From Eretmocerus hayati (Eukaryota; Arthropoda; Insecta; Hymenoptera; Aphelinidae), in the NCBI GenBank assembly GCA_029851415.1, contig CM056742.1, positions 54,972,954 to 55,036,953 on the forward strand: DNA of 64,000 nucleotides, in the 5' to 3' direction. A program made the translations under genes and the position numbers. How positions within the stretch are numbered: the stretch's first letter is position 1; each line of letters opens with the position of its first letter. Below are positions 45,026-56,305 of the stretch, one piece after another. The notes under the pieces are model-generated. The model saw only the letters and a list, made by a program, of their open reading frames with translations, was not told the origin of the DNA and did no database searches.

Positions 45026-45308
45026 TTTAGAAATTACATTTAAAAACGAATCAAGCTCCAAATCACATGCGCAAATAGCCTAGATTTCATAAAATTCGAC
45101 GGGCTTTCTATCTAGCAACGTCCGGACCGGATATTTTTACAAATTTCAAAAATAATTTTTCTAATTTTTTACCAACAATTTTCTTCAACTCGCCGACATC
45201 GGCATTAGATTCGCAATGTCCCAAAACCTTGGAAAAACTTTCGTTGCCCGATCAAAATTGCTTTAAAAAAAAAATTAAAGGGGGGTACATTCTTATTTAG
45301 CCACAGTG

Positions 45309-47575
45309 TATACCTCCAGCGCAAGCGTCGGAGTAAGAGTCGCTAAGGTTACCTCAAATTTTCTGCCTCGTGGTAAAATGCTCAATGAACCATTTTTCAT
45401 GGGCTTTATGTCCAGAACGCGTAGTTTAATCCTCAAGCCATGTGCCTCGATCTTGATATAGGATTTTTACTAAAACTGAGACATTTTCCCCAAATGCTCA
45501 CGGCGTATGCAAAATTGAGTCTAAATCACTTTGCAGTTGACGAAAATCCAATAAAATGGTTCAGATAATCAAATCCTAGCACGAGAAAAGGTCCACTTCC
45601 GAAGTTTTTAGTGCTGCATGTAATTTCGTAGCTGAAGATTGGGTATGTAATTAACTCTGTCAGTTCCGTGCATACCATGCTACTCCACTAAGAGTTAATT
45701 TATTTGGGCAGGAACAATTTCTCCCACTGAAACATGGTGGGAATAGATTGAATCTACAAGGAAGAGTTTTTATGTCAACTCTGTTATTGTTGCGAGCGAT
45801 TTTTAGGCAAAATGTCAGTTCCGTGCATTCAAAAGCTATTCCCTGGGATACTCATCAGCACGGAAACGACGGAGGAATCGAATTCTGTGCTCGATTTCTG
45901 ACTCAAATCAACCATCTAAACACGAATTCCAAGGTCATATGTTAATGATTAGTCGAAACGGAGTGACAGACTGTCCAATGCCTGTCACGGTTCAGTACAT
46001 CGTTGTACATCTCCCTGGAAAAAGAAAATCATAACTTTGGATCATAAGAAACATGCCTGCAAAGTTACAGAACCTACTGTTGTACGCTAAAACTGTGAGA
46101 GCTTAACGGATTTTGAGAGTCGGTCCGAGTGGCACGTCAATTTGTCGATTGTCGGCTATTTTCTCGCACTTGAGTGGCTCCATTATCTATCGAGATCCAC
46201 CAATCCACTCCAAATTCGGTGTCCACTTTCAGGACATACAAACAAAGAAAATTTGACTGGTGAGGCCTCATCACACGTCACACAGCCCAAATGATGGTGG
46301 AGTGACAGCAAAAGTCAAAAGTTTCTGGGATTTCCTTATATATTGTCCTCAAACGTTCCAAAAAACTTCATGTATACGTTTTAACACATATTATTGCTCA
46401 TTATGCATAAATGAATGGAAAGAGTCGACTCAGACAGGCGCAGACTCAATATCCAATTTCTGAATTTTTGGACACAAAATGTGTAAGTTATCGCGATTAT
46501 ACCCATATATGAAAAGGTTGTGAAGCCATTCCGTCATCGATTCGGCTCCTAGCACTGCCAAAAACGACACCTATCCACTGCCCTCTCTCAGGAGAGTATC
46601 TCTTTCTACACTATGGGACAAAACAGTAACAGCACTTCCGGCGGATCCACCCGTTTCCAGGATTCTTATCCAAACAGGATCAATCAAGGAGAGAGGCGAG
46701 AGCATTCTTCGTGAGGCAAATATTCAGATAAAGTTACCACCAGAACTTCTTCAGTTCCAGAAAAGAAATAGAAAGGTCGAAATGAAAAATCGTAACGAAT
46801 TCTATTTCGAGGAACTGATGGTTCCCTTAGCAGAGATATCGTGGATCAGGTTTCCAGGAGGGGATACCACGTGAATTGAAACGCATTGGGACACTTACCT
46901 CATTTGGTCGGACCCAAAATGATGTCATGAGAAAATATATACTGCTACGGAACACAGATTCTGACGATATCCACTGTCGGTAATGTAAGGGTGTCAGGAA
47001 CATGCCTCAGGATTTTCCATTCTCCCAACGATCGATGATGAAGATTCTTCTCCATACCAAAAGCTTCCTCTCCGTTCAAAGACCCATCGTGACACACACA
47101 CACACACACACACGCGCGCGCGCGTGTGATGATAAACACAAACAACCTTTGTTATATTCACACCACCCTGCAACACCTTGACCTTGTGACGTCATGATGT
47201 GAACGTACCGTTTCACTGACATGAGCTGACCGCCAGACGGTCAATGAGTTCGACCCCTCCCTCTTAAGACGCCCTCGCTCCCTATAAAGTCATTTGTTGT
47301 GTCTCGCTATACCAGCCCGTATACTACTGTTATGACCCCAAAAAACTCTAACTTCCAGTTGGTGCATGCTCGAAAGCAACAAACATACCGCATGGGAGAA
47401 TATCTTCCATGTCCAAATGCAGCAGATCATTTTTTTGGTGGACATCATTTTTATGGCAAGAGAGCGTTTCTGATATCCGGATTGGCTTACCCCGGCTAAC
47501 TCCGACAGTATGCAAGATGAAGAATATACAGACAGAAAAATTTTGTCCCCAAGAACTGATGACGCATCTTTTCTA
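45309..47575. other. No recognisable gene; CA/CG microsatellite
   Basis: No supported coding region. It holds two further copies of TGTCAGTTCCGTGCAT (45658-45673 and 45813-45828) and a (CA)n(CG)n microsatellite at about 47092-47125. Confidence 0.4.
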
Positions 47576-47946
47576 ATGAGCGTCCGGTAGCTCAGTTGGT
47601 TGAGTGTTGGGGAGCGCTTAGTCGGCTGAAACTCGGGGCGCTCGAGCGGCGCGGGTTCGAATCCCGGTCGGGTCAACTCGGAATTTTCCTTTGTGGAGGG
47701 GAATTTTCGGGCGATGTTACCGGGCGGAATAAGAACCCTGCGTTGCGAGTTACACGACAAACAACACACACATAAACTACACCACAAAAATTCTGGATAC
47801 TCATAATTCCTGAGTGCTAAGAAAAAATTCCGATTACTCGCGCATTGCGCAAAAAAAGCCCGTTGATGGCCGTAACAGAAGGGGGTCCCCAAGGCCCCCA
47901 CCTGGGATGCCAATAATACACACACAAACACACACACACACGCGCG
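47576..47946 (+). mobile_element. tRNA-headed SINE with 13-bp duplication
   Basis: CGCATCTTTTCTA flanks both sides (47563-47575 and 47947-47959). The head has an RNA polymerase III A box (TAGCTCAGTTGG, about 47588) and a B box (GGTTCGAATCC, about 47652) about 55 bases apart. The 5' and 3' acceptor halves do not pair and the anticodon arm is expanded, so this is not a working tRNA gene. A 270-bp body follows, ending in a (CA)n(CG)n tail. The unbroken duplication implies a recent insertion. Confidence 0.85.
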
Positions 47947-47959
47947 CGCATCTTTTCTA

Positions 47960-49879
47960 TCGAGAAAATCTATGCGAGTGGTAATCTTCAGCCTCCCTCT
48001 CCCTCCTTCCCACGAGTTCTTAGGCTAGACTCCGGAATCCGGTTTGCAGTTTCCTTGATCAATGCTTTTCAGCAGGATTGACGGGAAAGAATCGAACGTT
48101 CCATGAAAGTTAGAAATCTTGTCGAGTGTATCTCCCGTGGAATTATTCAAATCTCTTAAACGATCCATTTATTTATGGAACAGCGTCAAACTAGTATTCA
48201 GCTGTGTTGATCAAAGAAGGTTTCTCATCAAAAACTGTGTATAATCGAAACCGCGTTGAACGAGGATCGCCTATATCCTATAGCATCGAGAACCTAAACT
48301 ACAGATTAACAGAATCATTTGGAACTTGGAATTTACGGTATGAGGACGGGGAGTGCTTGGATGTTTGATCGGATAGGGGAGTGCGAATTGGGATGTAGGG
48401 CATCAGAAGTATGAGATGGTTACAATGCCTATGGTTTTTGGATAGGTGGATGATGGATTTTCAGCCAATAATCTACAATCAGTGGCACGGCGAAATTTTG
48501 AGTGTATAGATCTGAGGTGGGAGGGATGAGATGGGTTGCCTTTACCACTGAATTGAATCTCCTGCTTCTCACATAGTCTCAATCATTCTAGTAGTACGAA
48601 AGTCTATGAATTGAATATCATCACATGTCTGATTATCCGCAGAAAGTTTGAGAATTCCAATTGAGGAGAATTCAATGTTTTATTGGAGTGAATGATATAG
48701 ATTATGAATCATTTGGAACTTTTATGTTCGATTCAAATTTTCGGTCGCAGACGCCATTCTGTTCCCTTGGCCCCGCACTCTCCCACTACGAATTCGTCGC
48801 GTTTGTCGCAATCTGCGACTCGCGCCAGTTCTCGTTGCACGACCGCCCGCTCCACCTCGCCTTGGAATGTAATTCTATAAGTGAGTGAACTTTTCACATC
48901 TTTATGAAATGGAAAAGAGTGTGTCGCCAAGAATCCTCTGTCCACTACATCCCGGATTGACCATTCGGTCCTTCGCATGCCGGTTCGTGAAACAGTGATT
49001 GAAATCGGCGTGGATGCGATGGATTTTCCTACATCACGGAGCAATCACACGATGTTGGTGTAGTGAGTGGATGGCGCAGCTCTCCGGGGCAATCTGCGAT
49101 GACGGACTCGATACTTCAAAGCGCCCGGGATAATCTCAAGTTGGATGCAGCTGGGAAGTGCAGCCCTGACAACCGTGCAGAGAATCACGTGCGGCGATGG
49201 AGTGCAAGATTAGGGCAACTCCAGCATCAGTTCCGGAGCAAGGGCAAAACCTGTCCGTCAGCGCGAGGTCTCGAGGGGGAACGAGCACGACCTTGGATCG
49301 ACGGGGTTCCTGAGCAATGTGGGCCTTCACTCAAGTTAAGCAGAAATGGTTGTCCTGTTCCTATCATAACAATAGTTATAATTTTTAGATGGTTTTCCGT
49401 GCGTTTGGGACGATTGAATGGTCTTTGCTCGCTTGAGAGTAACTTTTTCTCTGTTTATGACATATAGTGCTCGGCCAGTCAGCTGAGAATCTGGGTTTTG
49501 TCTATGTTTGGAAAAAAAATGTCTGAAGTTGATGGAACTTCTAGTATTTTCGGTAAGGCTGGCAGTCAGCTATTTGGTATCATGGATTGATATTCAGATA
49601 GTGCTGCCATCGACATCAACAGTTTGCTGGCCGCAAGCGACGGATTGATTAATATCCTTTATTCATCCGGAGACAAAAATTTTTCATCATATACTCTCAC
49701 ATATGTCTATTAAAATATAAATACACACGTGGAAAAAAATATCTGTATACATGGATACTAGGTATCACATTAGTGATCAGTCAGGGAAAATACACTCGGA
49801 ATGCTCATGATTCAGGAGTGCAAAATTATTTAAAGAGAAGGGGCAAGGGCTCATGGTCTTATCGCAGTTTTGTTCCATC
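47960..49879. other. No recognisable gene
   Basis: Apart from the dispersed repeat listed separately, nothing is supported. A GC-rich stretch at about 49066-49345 differs from its AT-rich flanks and has a clean edge at ACTCAAGTTAAGCAG. It could be a fragment of a retroelement 5' region, but I do not recognise it. Confidence 0.35.
48711..48985 (+). repeat. Dispersed repeat, copy 1 of pair with 52276-52560
   Basis: Aligns by eye in the same orientation with 52276-52560. Shared landmarks are TTTTATGTTCGATT(C/T)AAATT, GCCAGTTCT(C/T)GTTGCACGAC and GAGTGAATGAACTTT-like ends. The copies are clearly diverged. On the minus strand a partly conserved frame reads FQGEVERAVVQRELAR in this copy, and in the other copy similar residues are broken by a stop. 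An old paralogous segment or repeat; identity unknown. Confidence 0.5.
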
Positions 49880-50474
49880 GGTCTAGTGGCAAAAAGTCTT
49901 AAGTATATAAATTTAATTCAAAGGAGAGCCCAACCCATCACAGTTTGAAATAATGCTTCTCCTCCACACCAATCTTCTGAGGAGACTGCGTCAACAAGAA
50001 ATCTTTTAAGGCCTCTTTCAATAACGATATTATCCCAAGCTGCTAGGAGCCCGGAGGGAGAAAGTTCCACAAATGAGCCTTGAATGATCTTCTTCCGTAC
50101 TCAAGCCTCATATTGGGAACTTTGAGTACCTGCTCTTCTGCATCAACGGGTTCGGGACGTTCGGGTCGCTACTTGGTAAACATCGCAGCTAGATAGCCAG
50201 GCTCTCCTGAATGCATGACCTCGTGCATTAACAGAGCTGCGAAGTACACTCTCCGCGAATCGGTGCGTAACCAGTCCAATCGCTCCCGAAATGGGGTGAT
50301 CCTAAGATCAAAAATGTACCTCAAACATGAATTGCTTAGTCGTTGTATCCGTTGCCGCTGTTTGTCTGTGGCGTCGAGGTACACGACCGTGCAATAATCT
50401 AGACGATGTTGGAGCAAAAACTCAACTAGGCGAATTCGGAGGGGTCTGGTGGTACATGCCCTAAAAAACCGCAA
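49880..50474 (-). pseudogene. LINE ORF2 3' fragment
   Basis: Minus strand: FLLQHRLDYCTVVYLDA, RIQRLSNSCLRYIFDLR and ITPFRERLDWLRTDSRRVYFAALLMHEVMHSG, then in a second frame LEYGRRSFKAHLWNFLPP. This is the region after the reverse-transcriptase core in I/Jockey-type LINEs. There is no upstream RT, and the frame is broken, so it is a 5'-truncated dead copy. Confidence 0.8.
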
Positions 50475-52275
50475 TCAATATAGGGACGGAGAGAGGGAAG
50501 GAGGGCTCACTGATTTCATGGTCACGTCACCATGCCGATAGCAGCTGAGTCGTGACAGCTAACTCCTGCACGCCACTTAGCTGCTCATCAGGAGGGAGCT
50601 CGAATTACTGCATGGTATGGCATCGATGTCCTGAGTTGGAGCGTGCGCTGCTTGATATTGGGTATGGTCTTCAGATGGCAGCACAGCTCATTTGACATAA
50701 GCTCTAGAGCAACGGCAAGGTGCTGCGACCATCGACCATCTTGCATCAGGGCAAACCAGAGCGCCTCAACATATCAGCATCAACTCGGCGGCGAAGTGTT
50801 CCTACTATACAGTGCGAACGTGTGGTGATATCCGGAGACTTGATGTCTGAATTTAGTCGGATTGCAAGCTGCAACTTTTGTGATATGGGACTTATACAAT
50901 TTTCGATCCATTTCTCGGTTTTGAGAATGATGTAATCCGGGTTTGGGAATCTCAATGTATTTTGTGCGGGTGATTCTTGGAACTTTGTGCTCAATCTTTC
51001 CCTAAATCCAAATTCAAAAATTTGAGAGTATCAAAGTATACAAAAATACTCGGGTTGTGCATCCTTTTCTTGTTAATTGAAGCCCTTGGAAATCATGCTG
51101 GTTAAGATTTCTAAGTGCTGATTCCCGATTCGGAGGCACCTCTTGAATTTGGTTCAATTGGATCGAAGAGCTTTTGCTCTTTTTCGTATTCCACTTCCAC
51201 CGCTTCTATTCGATGAAGCTACTGTTTATGAATGTATCAGAATCGCTCAAACTATCGAATCCTGATTAATTTCGGTTCTCCAGAGATTCTTGAGCCTCAG
51301 TGCTGGTTTATTCGAGTACTACTCCTGAATTCTCCATTGAGGATTAATTTTATCCCCACCAGTTCGGAGAGGAGCTTGAGAAAGACTCAAGTTCGGAGGA
51401 TTTTCTTGGCTATTAGACAAGGAAGTCTTGTGAAACGGAATTAACTTTTGTTAGTTTTCTCGAATTAGAACTCGCAATTTTATCAAATCTCCACAGTTGT
51501 TCCAACTTGCAAATGCCTGCAAGAATCGGTCTTCCAGATTCGTGAGCCCCAATGCTGATTTGGTTCAGTATCACAGCTGAACTGTCAATTTAATCAAATT
51601 TCCTCTATTGTTAGGTTTTGAGATCACTCAAATGAATGTGTTTCCATATGGTTGATTCTATTGGCCTCATAATGGGACATGTTTCTGATTTTTGTGAATC
51701 GAAGACTCATTTGGATGGAGACTGCCCGTGGACAGCTGATCTCACAGAACGTTTACAATATTGTATGATTAAGAGTTTGGAATGCTAACGATCTTGAAAG
51801 GGAATGTCTAAGAGATATGGAAGATGTCACACATGTGCCACACTGAAAGTAGGTACTGATTGTAAACTTTGTTCAAAAGTGCCTGAGAATTCACTTGGTT
51901 CGGAGAATGTGTCCCTTGGGGTGGATGGTGTGAATCCCAATTCAGTATTTCAGTCTACTCCGAATCTCAATTGATGTAACACCTGTAGTTTAAAATCTTG
52001 GGTTGGTTTTTGAGATCCATCTCTAATATTTCGTAGATGAATATCTCCCATTTTACTATTCAATCACCTTAATCTTGATACTTTCGATTCATTTTGGGTC
52101 ATATACAAATTTTGTCTACTAAGATGTAGAATCTACTGGGATGTTTGGAACCATGGCTTGATTTGTGACAGAATTTATTACTAGGATTGATCGATTATAT
52201 ACTTGAAATTTGGAATAGAATTTAGACATCGATTCTCCTTCGTTCGTATGCAAATCAAGTTAGGTGGAATGTTTA
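50475..52275. other. No recognisable gene
   Basis: AT-rich, without a convincing open frame. Phrases such as GAGCCTCAGTGCTGGTTTATTCGAG and a looser echo (GAGCCCCAATGCTGATTTGGTTCAG, about 51543) suggest a diverged tandem repeat of about 250 bp at 51080-51640. Confidence 0.35.
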
Positions 52276-52560
52276 GGATCTCTTGGAACGTTGATGTTCG
52301 ATTTGAATTCCCCATCGCGGTTGCCATTTTTTCTCGCGACTCCGCGCTCCTCTGCTCCAAACTTGTCGCGAATGTTGCCATCTAGAGCTTGCGCCAGTTC
52401 TTGTTGCACGACGGTCTCTCGACCTTGCCTTAGAATGCAATTTCATGAGTGAATGAACTTTCCACATTTCTATTAGCTGAAGATGAGTTTGTCATCAAGA
52501 TTACTCTGTCCACCACATCCCGCCTTGAACAATCTCATCTTCTTTCGGCCCGCGCAGGTG
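52276..52560 (+). repeat. Dispersed repeat, copy 2 of pair with 48711-48985
   Basis: See the first copy for landmarks. This copy has an extra stop in the minus-strand frame and ends shortly before the long-TIR element at 52641. Confidence 0.5.
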
Positions 52561-53122
52561 GATGGCTGTTTCCGTGGTCGAGCGATGAAATGTCTAATGC
52601 ACCTCATGCGGAAATCGATTTTTTCCACAAAACGAGTTATTACGGGAGCTGGTGAACTTTTTGGTGTTACATTCCCTAATACCCAGAATAGTGTTTGAAA
52701 TATTGTCCCACATTAAACGATCCCAAAACCGACGTCAGACCGCCTAACTTTGGGGGGGATTCATTATCATCGATTTTCGAAATAATGATTTTGCCAGGGT
52801 GATGTATTATAATTTTTAACGGCTGAAATTTCCAGGGGTGATAGTTGATGATCGAAACGTCGAAAAATGACCGTCAGCCCACTCCAGGAGGGGGGGGGGA
52901 TATGCATCAGCTCAATTTTGAGTATCAACATACGATAAAGTCATGGGTCATATTTTCTAAATCTTGGAAATGTGAGTATGATAGGTCTCGTGTTCTTGGA
53001 CAAAAATTCAATCGTTAGACCACTCATTGGTAGAGGGTTTCTAAATTTGACGGTCTACAAGGTGCCGAGTGCTCGGTCGTCCGGGGGCTCTCGTTCATAA
53101 ATGTCTTTGGATTTCCATAAGG

Positions 53123-53205
53123 GCATCGCTGCGCTAGTCGAGTGGTCAGCGCGCGCTAGCATTCTATTTTACCGCCACGGGTTCGATTCCCGATCAGATT
53201 TTTTC
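53123..53205 (+). repeat. tRNA-like sequence, probable SINE head
   Basis: A D-arm-like GCGC/GCGC stem encloses TAGTCGAGTGGTCA (A box). A T-arm follows, with CGGGTTCGATTCCCG (B box, about 53179-53193). The acceptor ends do not pair, and a T run follows at 53200-53204. It is a tRNA pseudogene or tRNA-derived SINE head rather than a functional tRNA. No target duplication was found. Confidence 0.55.
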
Positions 53206-54606
53206 TCATTATAATACTGGTATGTTCTCTGCAATGGAAATCAATGAAATGCCAAAACCGGTGCTCTAGTTCGTGTCAGCAAATGTCGATAAAAATCTGA
53301 AAAGTTCCAGAAGGCTAATATCTACAATGAAATGGGAATGAAAGAATCAGTTGCATGATGAAAATCCCGTGCAAAACACGAACAACAGAAATCGAAGCGA
53401 ATTTTCGAAAAATTCTATCGGTCAGCTTGTGTACGGACATTTTGTAATAATCATTGCTGATCGGTCTGCGTTCACGATTAATCTTTCCTTCAGACCTCTC
53501 ATTCCAAAGTTTGATACAAAATTGAACTTATGGGATTTCCAATAGTGTTTGAAGTTGTTTTCACATCCTCGTGGAGCTTTGAACGGTGAAAATCACGAAG
53601 ACTCGTTACCATTGGAAGGCTAGCAAATTGTGTGGGGTCGTATCTATTTGCCGAAGAACAGGAGAAGCTAGTCAACTTTTGGGCATTCTCAGGATGTAAA
53701 CTCAGAAATTTCTCATCAAAAGTTCGTCTCTTCGTGAGAAATCTGTCGACAATTTATTATCTCGAGTTGTTTCACTTTCGTATCCACGATTTTGATGATT
53801 CGAGCATCTCTTGAATGATCGAGACTTTCACTCAAGGGTTATTATTCTTGTGCTGAATACCGATCTACACGGTCGGATTATCTATACGTAACTCAACATT
53901 TCGTAGCAGAATTCCATTGCGCGCTTGCCGTAAGAGGACGAAGAAGCAACACGAAGCCGTAAAGTCAGAGTCTATCGATATTTCGAAAATAGGTTCCTCA
54001 ACACCATAATATTAGCATGAAATCATTTGATTGAATCCAGAGTTTTATTTAGTTGATTCGGATTATGAAAACGACTGTGGCTAGCCAAATAAACTTCCAG
54101 TCAGGTATCCTCGCAAATCTTCCCTGTTCGTCCAAATCATGCCAGAAGTTCATTTATCCGGGTGTCGAGATTGTGAAAAGTGACTCGAAATTGCAAAGTT
54201 AGTTAACCGCCGATCGTTCAACGATTTTTTGAACGAATTATTTGTCACCGGATGGGCTCTCATCTGCCCGTGACAACCGTGTCACCCGAAACGATCGTGA
54301 TAAAGTATGTACGTCATGGTGAAGTTGAATATTAAAATAAGTTGATTATTCATGCTGGCATTGTATGAATAACAGGTCTCCATGATTTTCATCGTTTAAA
54401 GGTTTATTTCGAAAGATGTTGAACACTTCAGGGGTTCAGAATTGTACCAAACTCTGGAATCGGAGGTCTAAAGGAAGGAGCAATCGTGCACGCAATTCTC
54501 CCAGACCCTTGCTGACGACATTTGCTGAAACGAACTAGGGTACCAGTTTTGTTTGGCAGTAACTGATTTACATTGCAAAATGTTCAGAGAAAGGACCATA
54601 CCAGTA

Positions 54607-55719
54607 CAGGCGATCCTGGTTATACGCGGTTTTTTTATACGCGGATTGGCAATAACGCGGTTTAAAAAATGCAGCTATCCTTGTTATACGCGAAAATTTG
54701 ACTTTTTTTACGCGGTTTTGAGATCGGCTGATAATATATTTCAAACAATTTCTTGATCGAGATGATTAGAATTATGGTGTTGTATACATAATCGCGAGAG
54801 TAAATCTTGTTTCATCGAGTTTGATCTTGTTAATGGAATTCAAAATTCAAGACAGCAACTTCTGATAACATGCAGGGGTTGAATTATGAAAAATACCGCT
54901 TCCCAGGCACGTCTGATGTGATTTGATTTCTCATTTCTCGGGCAACTTCACTTATGTTTCCGAAATTCAAGTGATAATCATAACCAAATTTGTAAACACA
55001 TTATCTCTAAATTTGTTGTGCCAGAAAATTAATTTGCAAAGGATCCAAATCTGAAAGTATCTATGAAAAGTAAAAAGGGAAGGAAAGTGATGACCCTAGT
55101 AGAAAAAGTAAGCATTTTAAACGCGTTGAGGGATGGAGAAAAAGTTGCATTTATAGCAAGGCGACTTGGTGTGGATGAATCAACAATCCGGACAATCAGG
55201 AGTAATGAAGATAAGATCAGAAGAAGATCTCGGTGCTCAAGAATTGGAGGCAATCATTGAATCAGATGGTCCATCTGCCAACGACGACGAAGCTGTGGGA
55301 AAATCATCGCCTAGCAGTATGAGTGGACGAGTAATTGTTGAAATCATTAGCGGACTTCAAGGACTCGTCGACAAATCGATGGAGCATGACCCCATAATGA
55401 ATCGCAGTTTGAACTTCAAACATATCTGTGAGACGGCGATGCAAATCTACGAGGAATTGCACAAAGACTATCAGAGAAATAGAAAGCAATCACAAATCAC
55501 AAATCATTTCTCTGTTCCTAGAAACAATGAATAAATAATACATGGATACTCTATTCAATATTTCTTGGGTTACTATGATTTTCTTCCTACCAATCATTAT
55601 AGCCACTATCGGGAACGGAACCCCCTTTTTCCCATAAGCCCAATGTCTTTTTTTACGCGGTTTTTGAATAACGCGGTACCTCTTGGAACGTAACCCCCGC
55701 GTATAATCAGGACCGCCTG
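54607..55719 (+). mobile_element. Internally deleted Tigger/pogo element
   Basis: The ends read CAGGCGATCCTGGTTATACG and, inverted, CAGGCGGTCCTGATTATACG. Both are directly flanked by TA (54605-54606 and 55720-55721). ACGCGG words repeat near both ends. The length of 1,113 bp is well below an autonomous Tigger, and the central transposase domain is missing. The element is nested inside the 3.7-kb long-TIR element. Confidence 0.85.
55063..55534 (+). pseudogene. Tigger transposase remnant: HTH plus C-terminus
   Basis: The first frame (from 55063) encodes a Lys/Arg-rich start and a CENP-B N-type helix-turn-helix (MTLVEKVSILNALRDGEKV, then ARRLGVDESTIRTI). The second frame (open to 55534) encodes an acidic linker and the Tigger C-terminal tail ending ITNHFSVPRN. 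The DDE catalytic domain between them is absent, and the frames differ by one base near 55225-55250. If the first frame is translated it would give a short DNA-binding peptide. Catalytic activity is not possible. Confidence 0.75.
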
Positions 55720-56305
55720 TATCTCAATCTGGAAAGAAAAAATAATGATAACTGTACCGCAAATCGGCCCCGAGGCGGCAAAATAGAATGCGAGCGCGCT
55801 GACTACTCGACCACCGCAGCGATGCCCTTGTGGAAATCGAAATAATATATAAACGGGCGCCCCTAAACGACCGAGCGCTCGGCAGCTTGTCGACAGTCAG
55901 ATTTGAAAATCCCCCATCAATGAGTGATCTGACGATTGGTTGCTTGTTCAGAAACACGGGATCTATCTTGCCTCGAATTCTCAAAAATTGGAGAATATGA
56001 CACATGACCTTGTCGTATGCCGATTTCCAAGATTAAGCTGACAGATATTCCTCCATTCCGGAGTGGTCTGACGGCCAGTTTTTGACGTTCTTGGTTATGA
56101 ACTATCATCTTTGAAAGTTTCAACCATTAGAAATTATGAGACACCACCCGGTTAATATAATTATTTAGAAAATCGATAATGATGAACCCGCCCAAAACTA
56201 GGCGGTCCGATGCCGGCTTTGGGATCGTTAGATGGGGGACAATGTTTTAAACACTATTCTAGGTATTAGGAAATGTCGCACAAACGTAGTTCATCAGCTC
56301 CCGTA

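Larger units (their letters stand above)
38109..45308. mobile_element. 7.2-kb inverted-repeat element carrying a satellite
   Basis: The ends read CACTGTGGCTAAATAAGAAT and its inverse, directly flanked by TA (38107-38108 and 45309-45310). The left arm runs 38109-39695 and the right arm 43513-45308; inner coordinate pairs sum to 83208. The arms are almost identical over long stretches. For example, 38904-39113 and 44095-44304 encode the same 69 residues in opposite orientation, a measure of identity rather than a gene. The right arm carries a 205-bp insertion not in the left. The centre holds the 211-bp satellite array. The TA duplication suits Tc1/mariner or some CMC-type elements, but no transposase frame was seen, so the superfamily is open. 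Confidence 0.85.
52641..56305. mobile_element. 3.7-kb element with about 155-bp TIRs
   Basis: TACGGGAGCTG at 52641 is mirrored by CAGCTCCCGTA ending at 56305. The arms match inversely for about 155 bp (to about 52797 and 56150) through TAGAATAGTGTTT, AACGATCCCAAA and ATCGATTTTC landmarks, with perhaps 20 percent divergence. No target duplication is evident. The interior has no recognisable transposase but contains a tRNA-like sequence and the Tigger derivative. Superfamily unknown. Confidence 0.65.

Noticed and set aside
47580..47675. Functional tRNA gene
   Set aside because: A and B boxes are present, but the acceptor halves do not pair and the anticodon region is too long. The sequence is the head of a SINE with target duplications.
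47290..47937. 215-codon minus-strand frame across the SINE
   Set aside because: It runs through the SINE body and both flanks, including the target duplication, so it cannot be an ancestral coding sequence.
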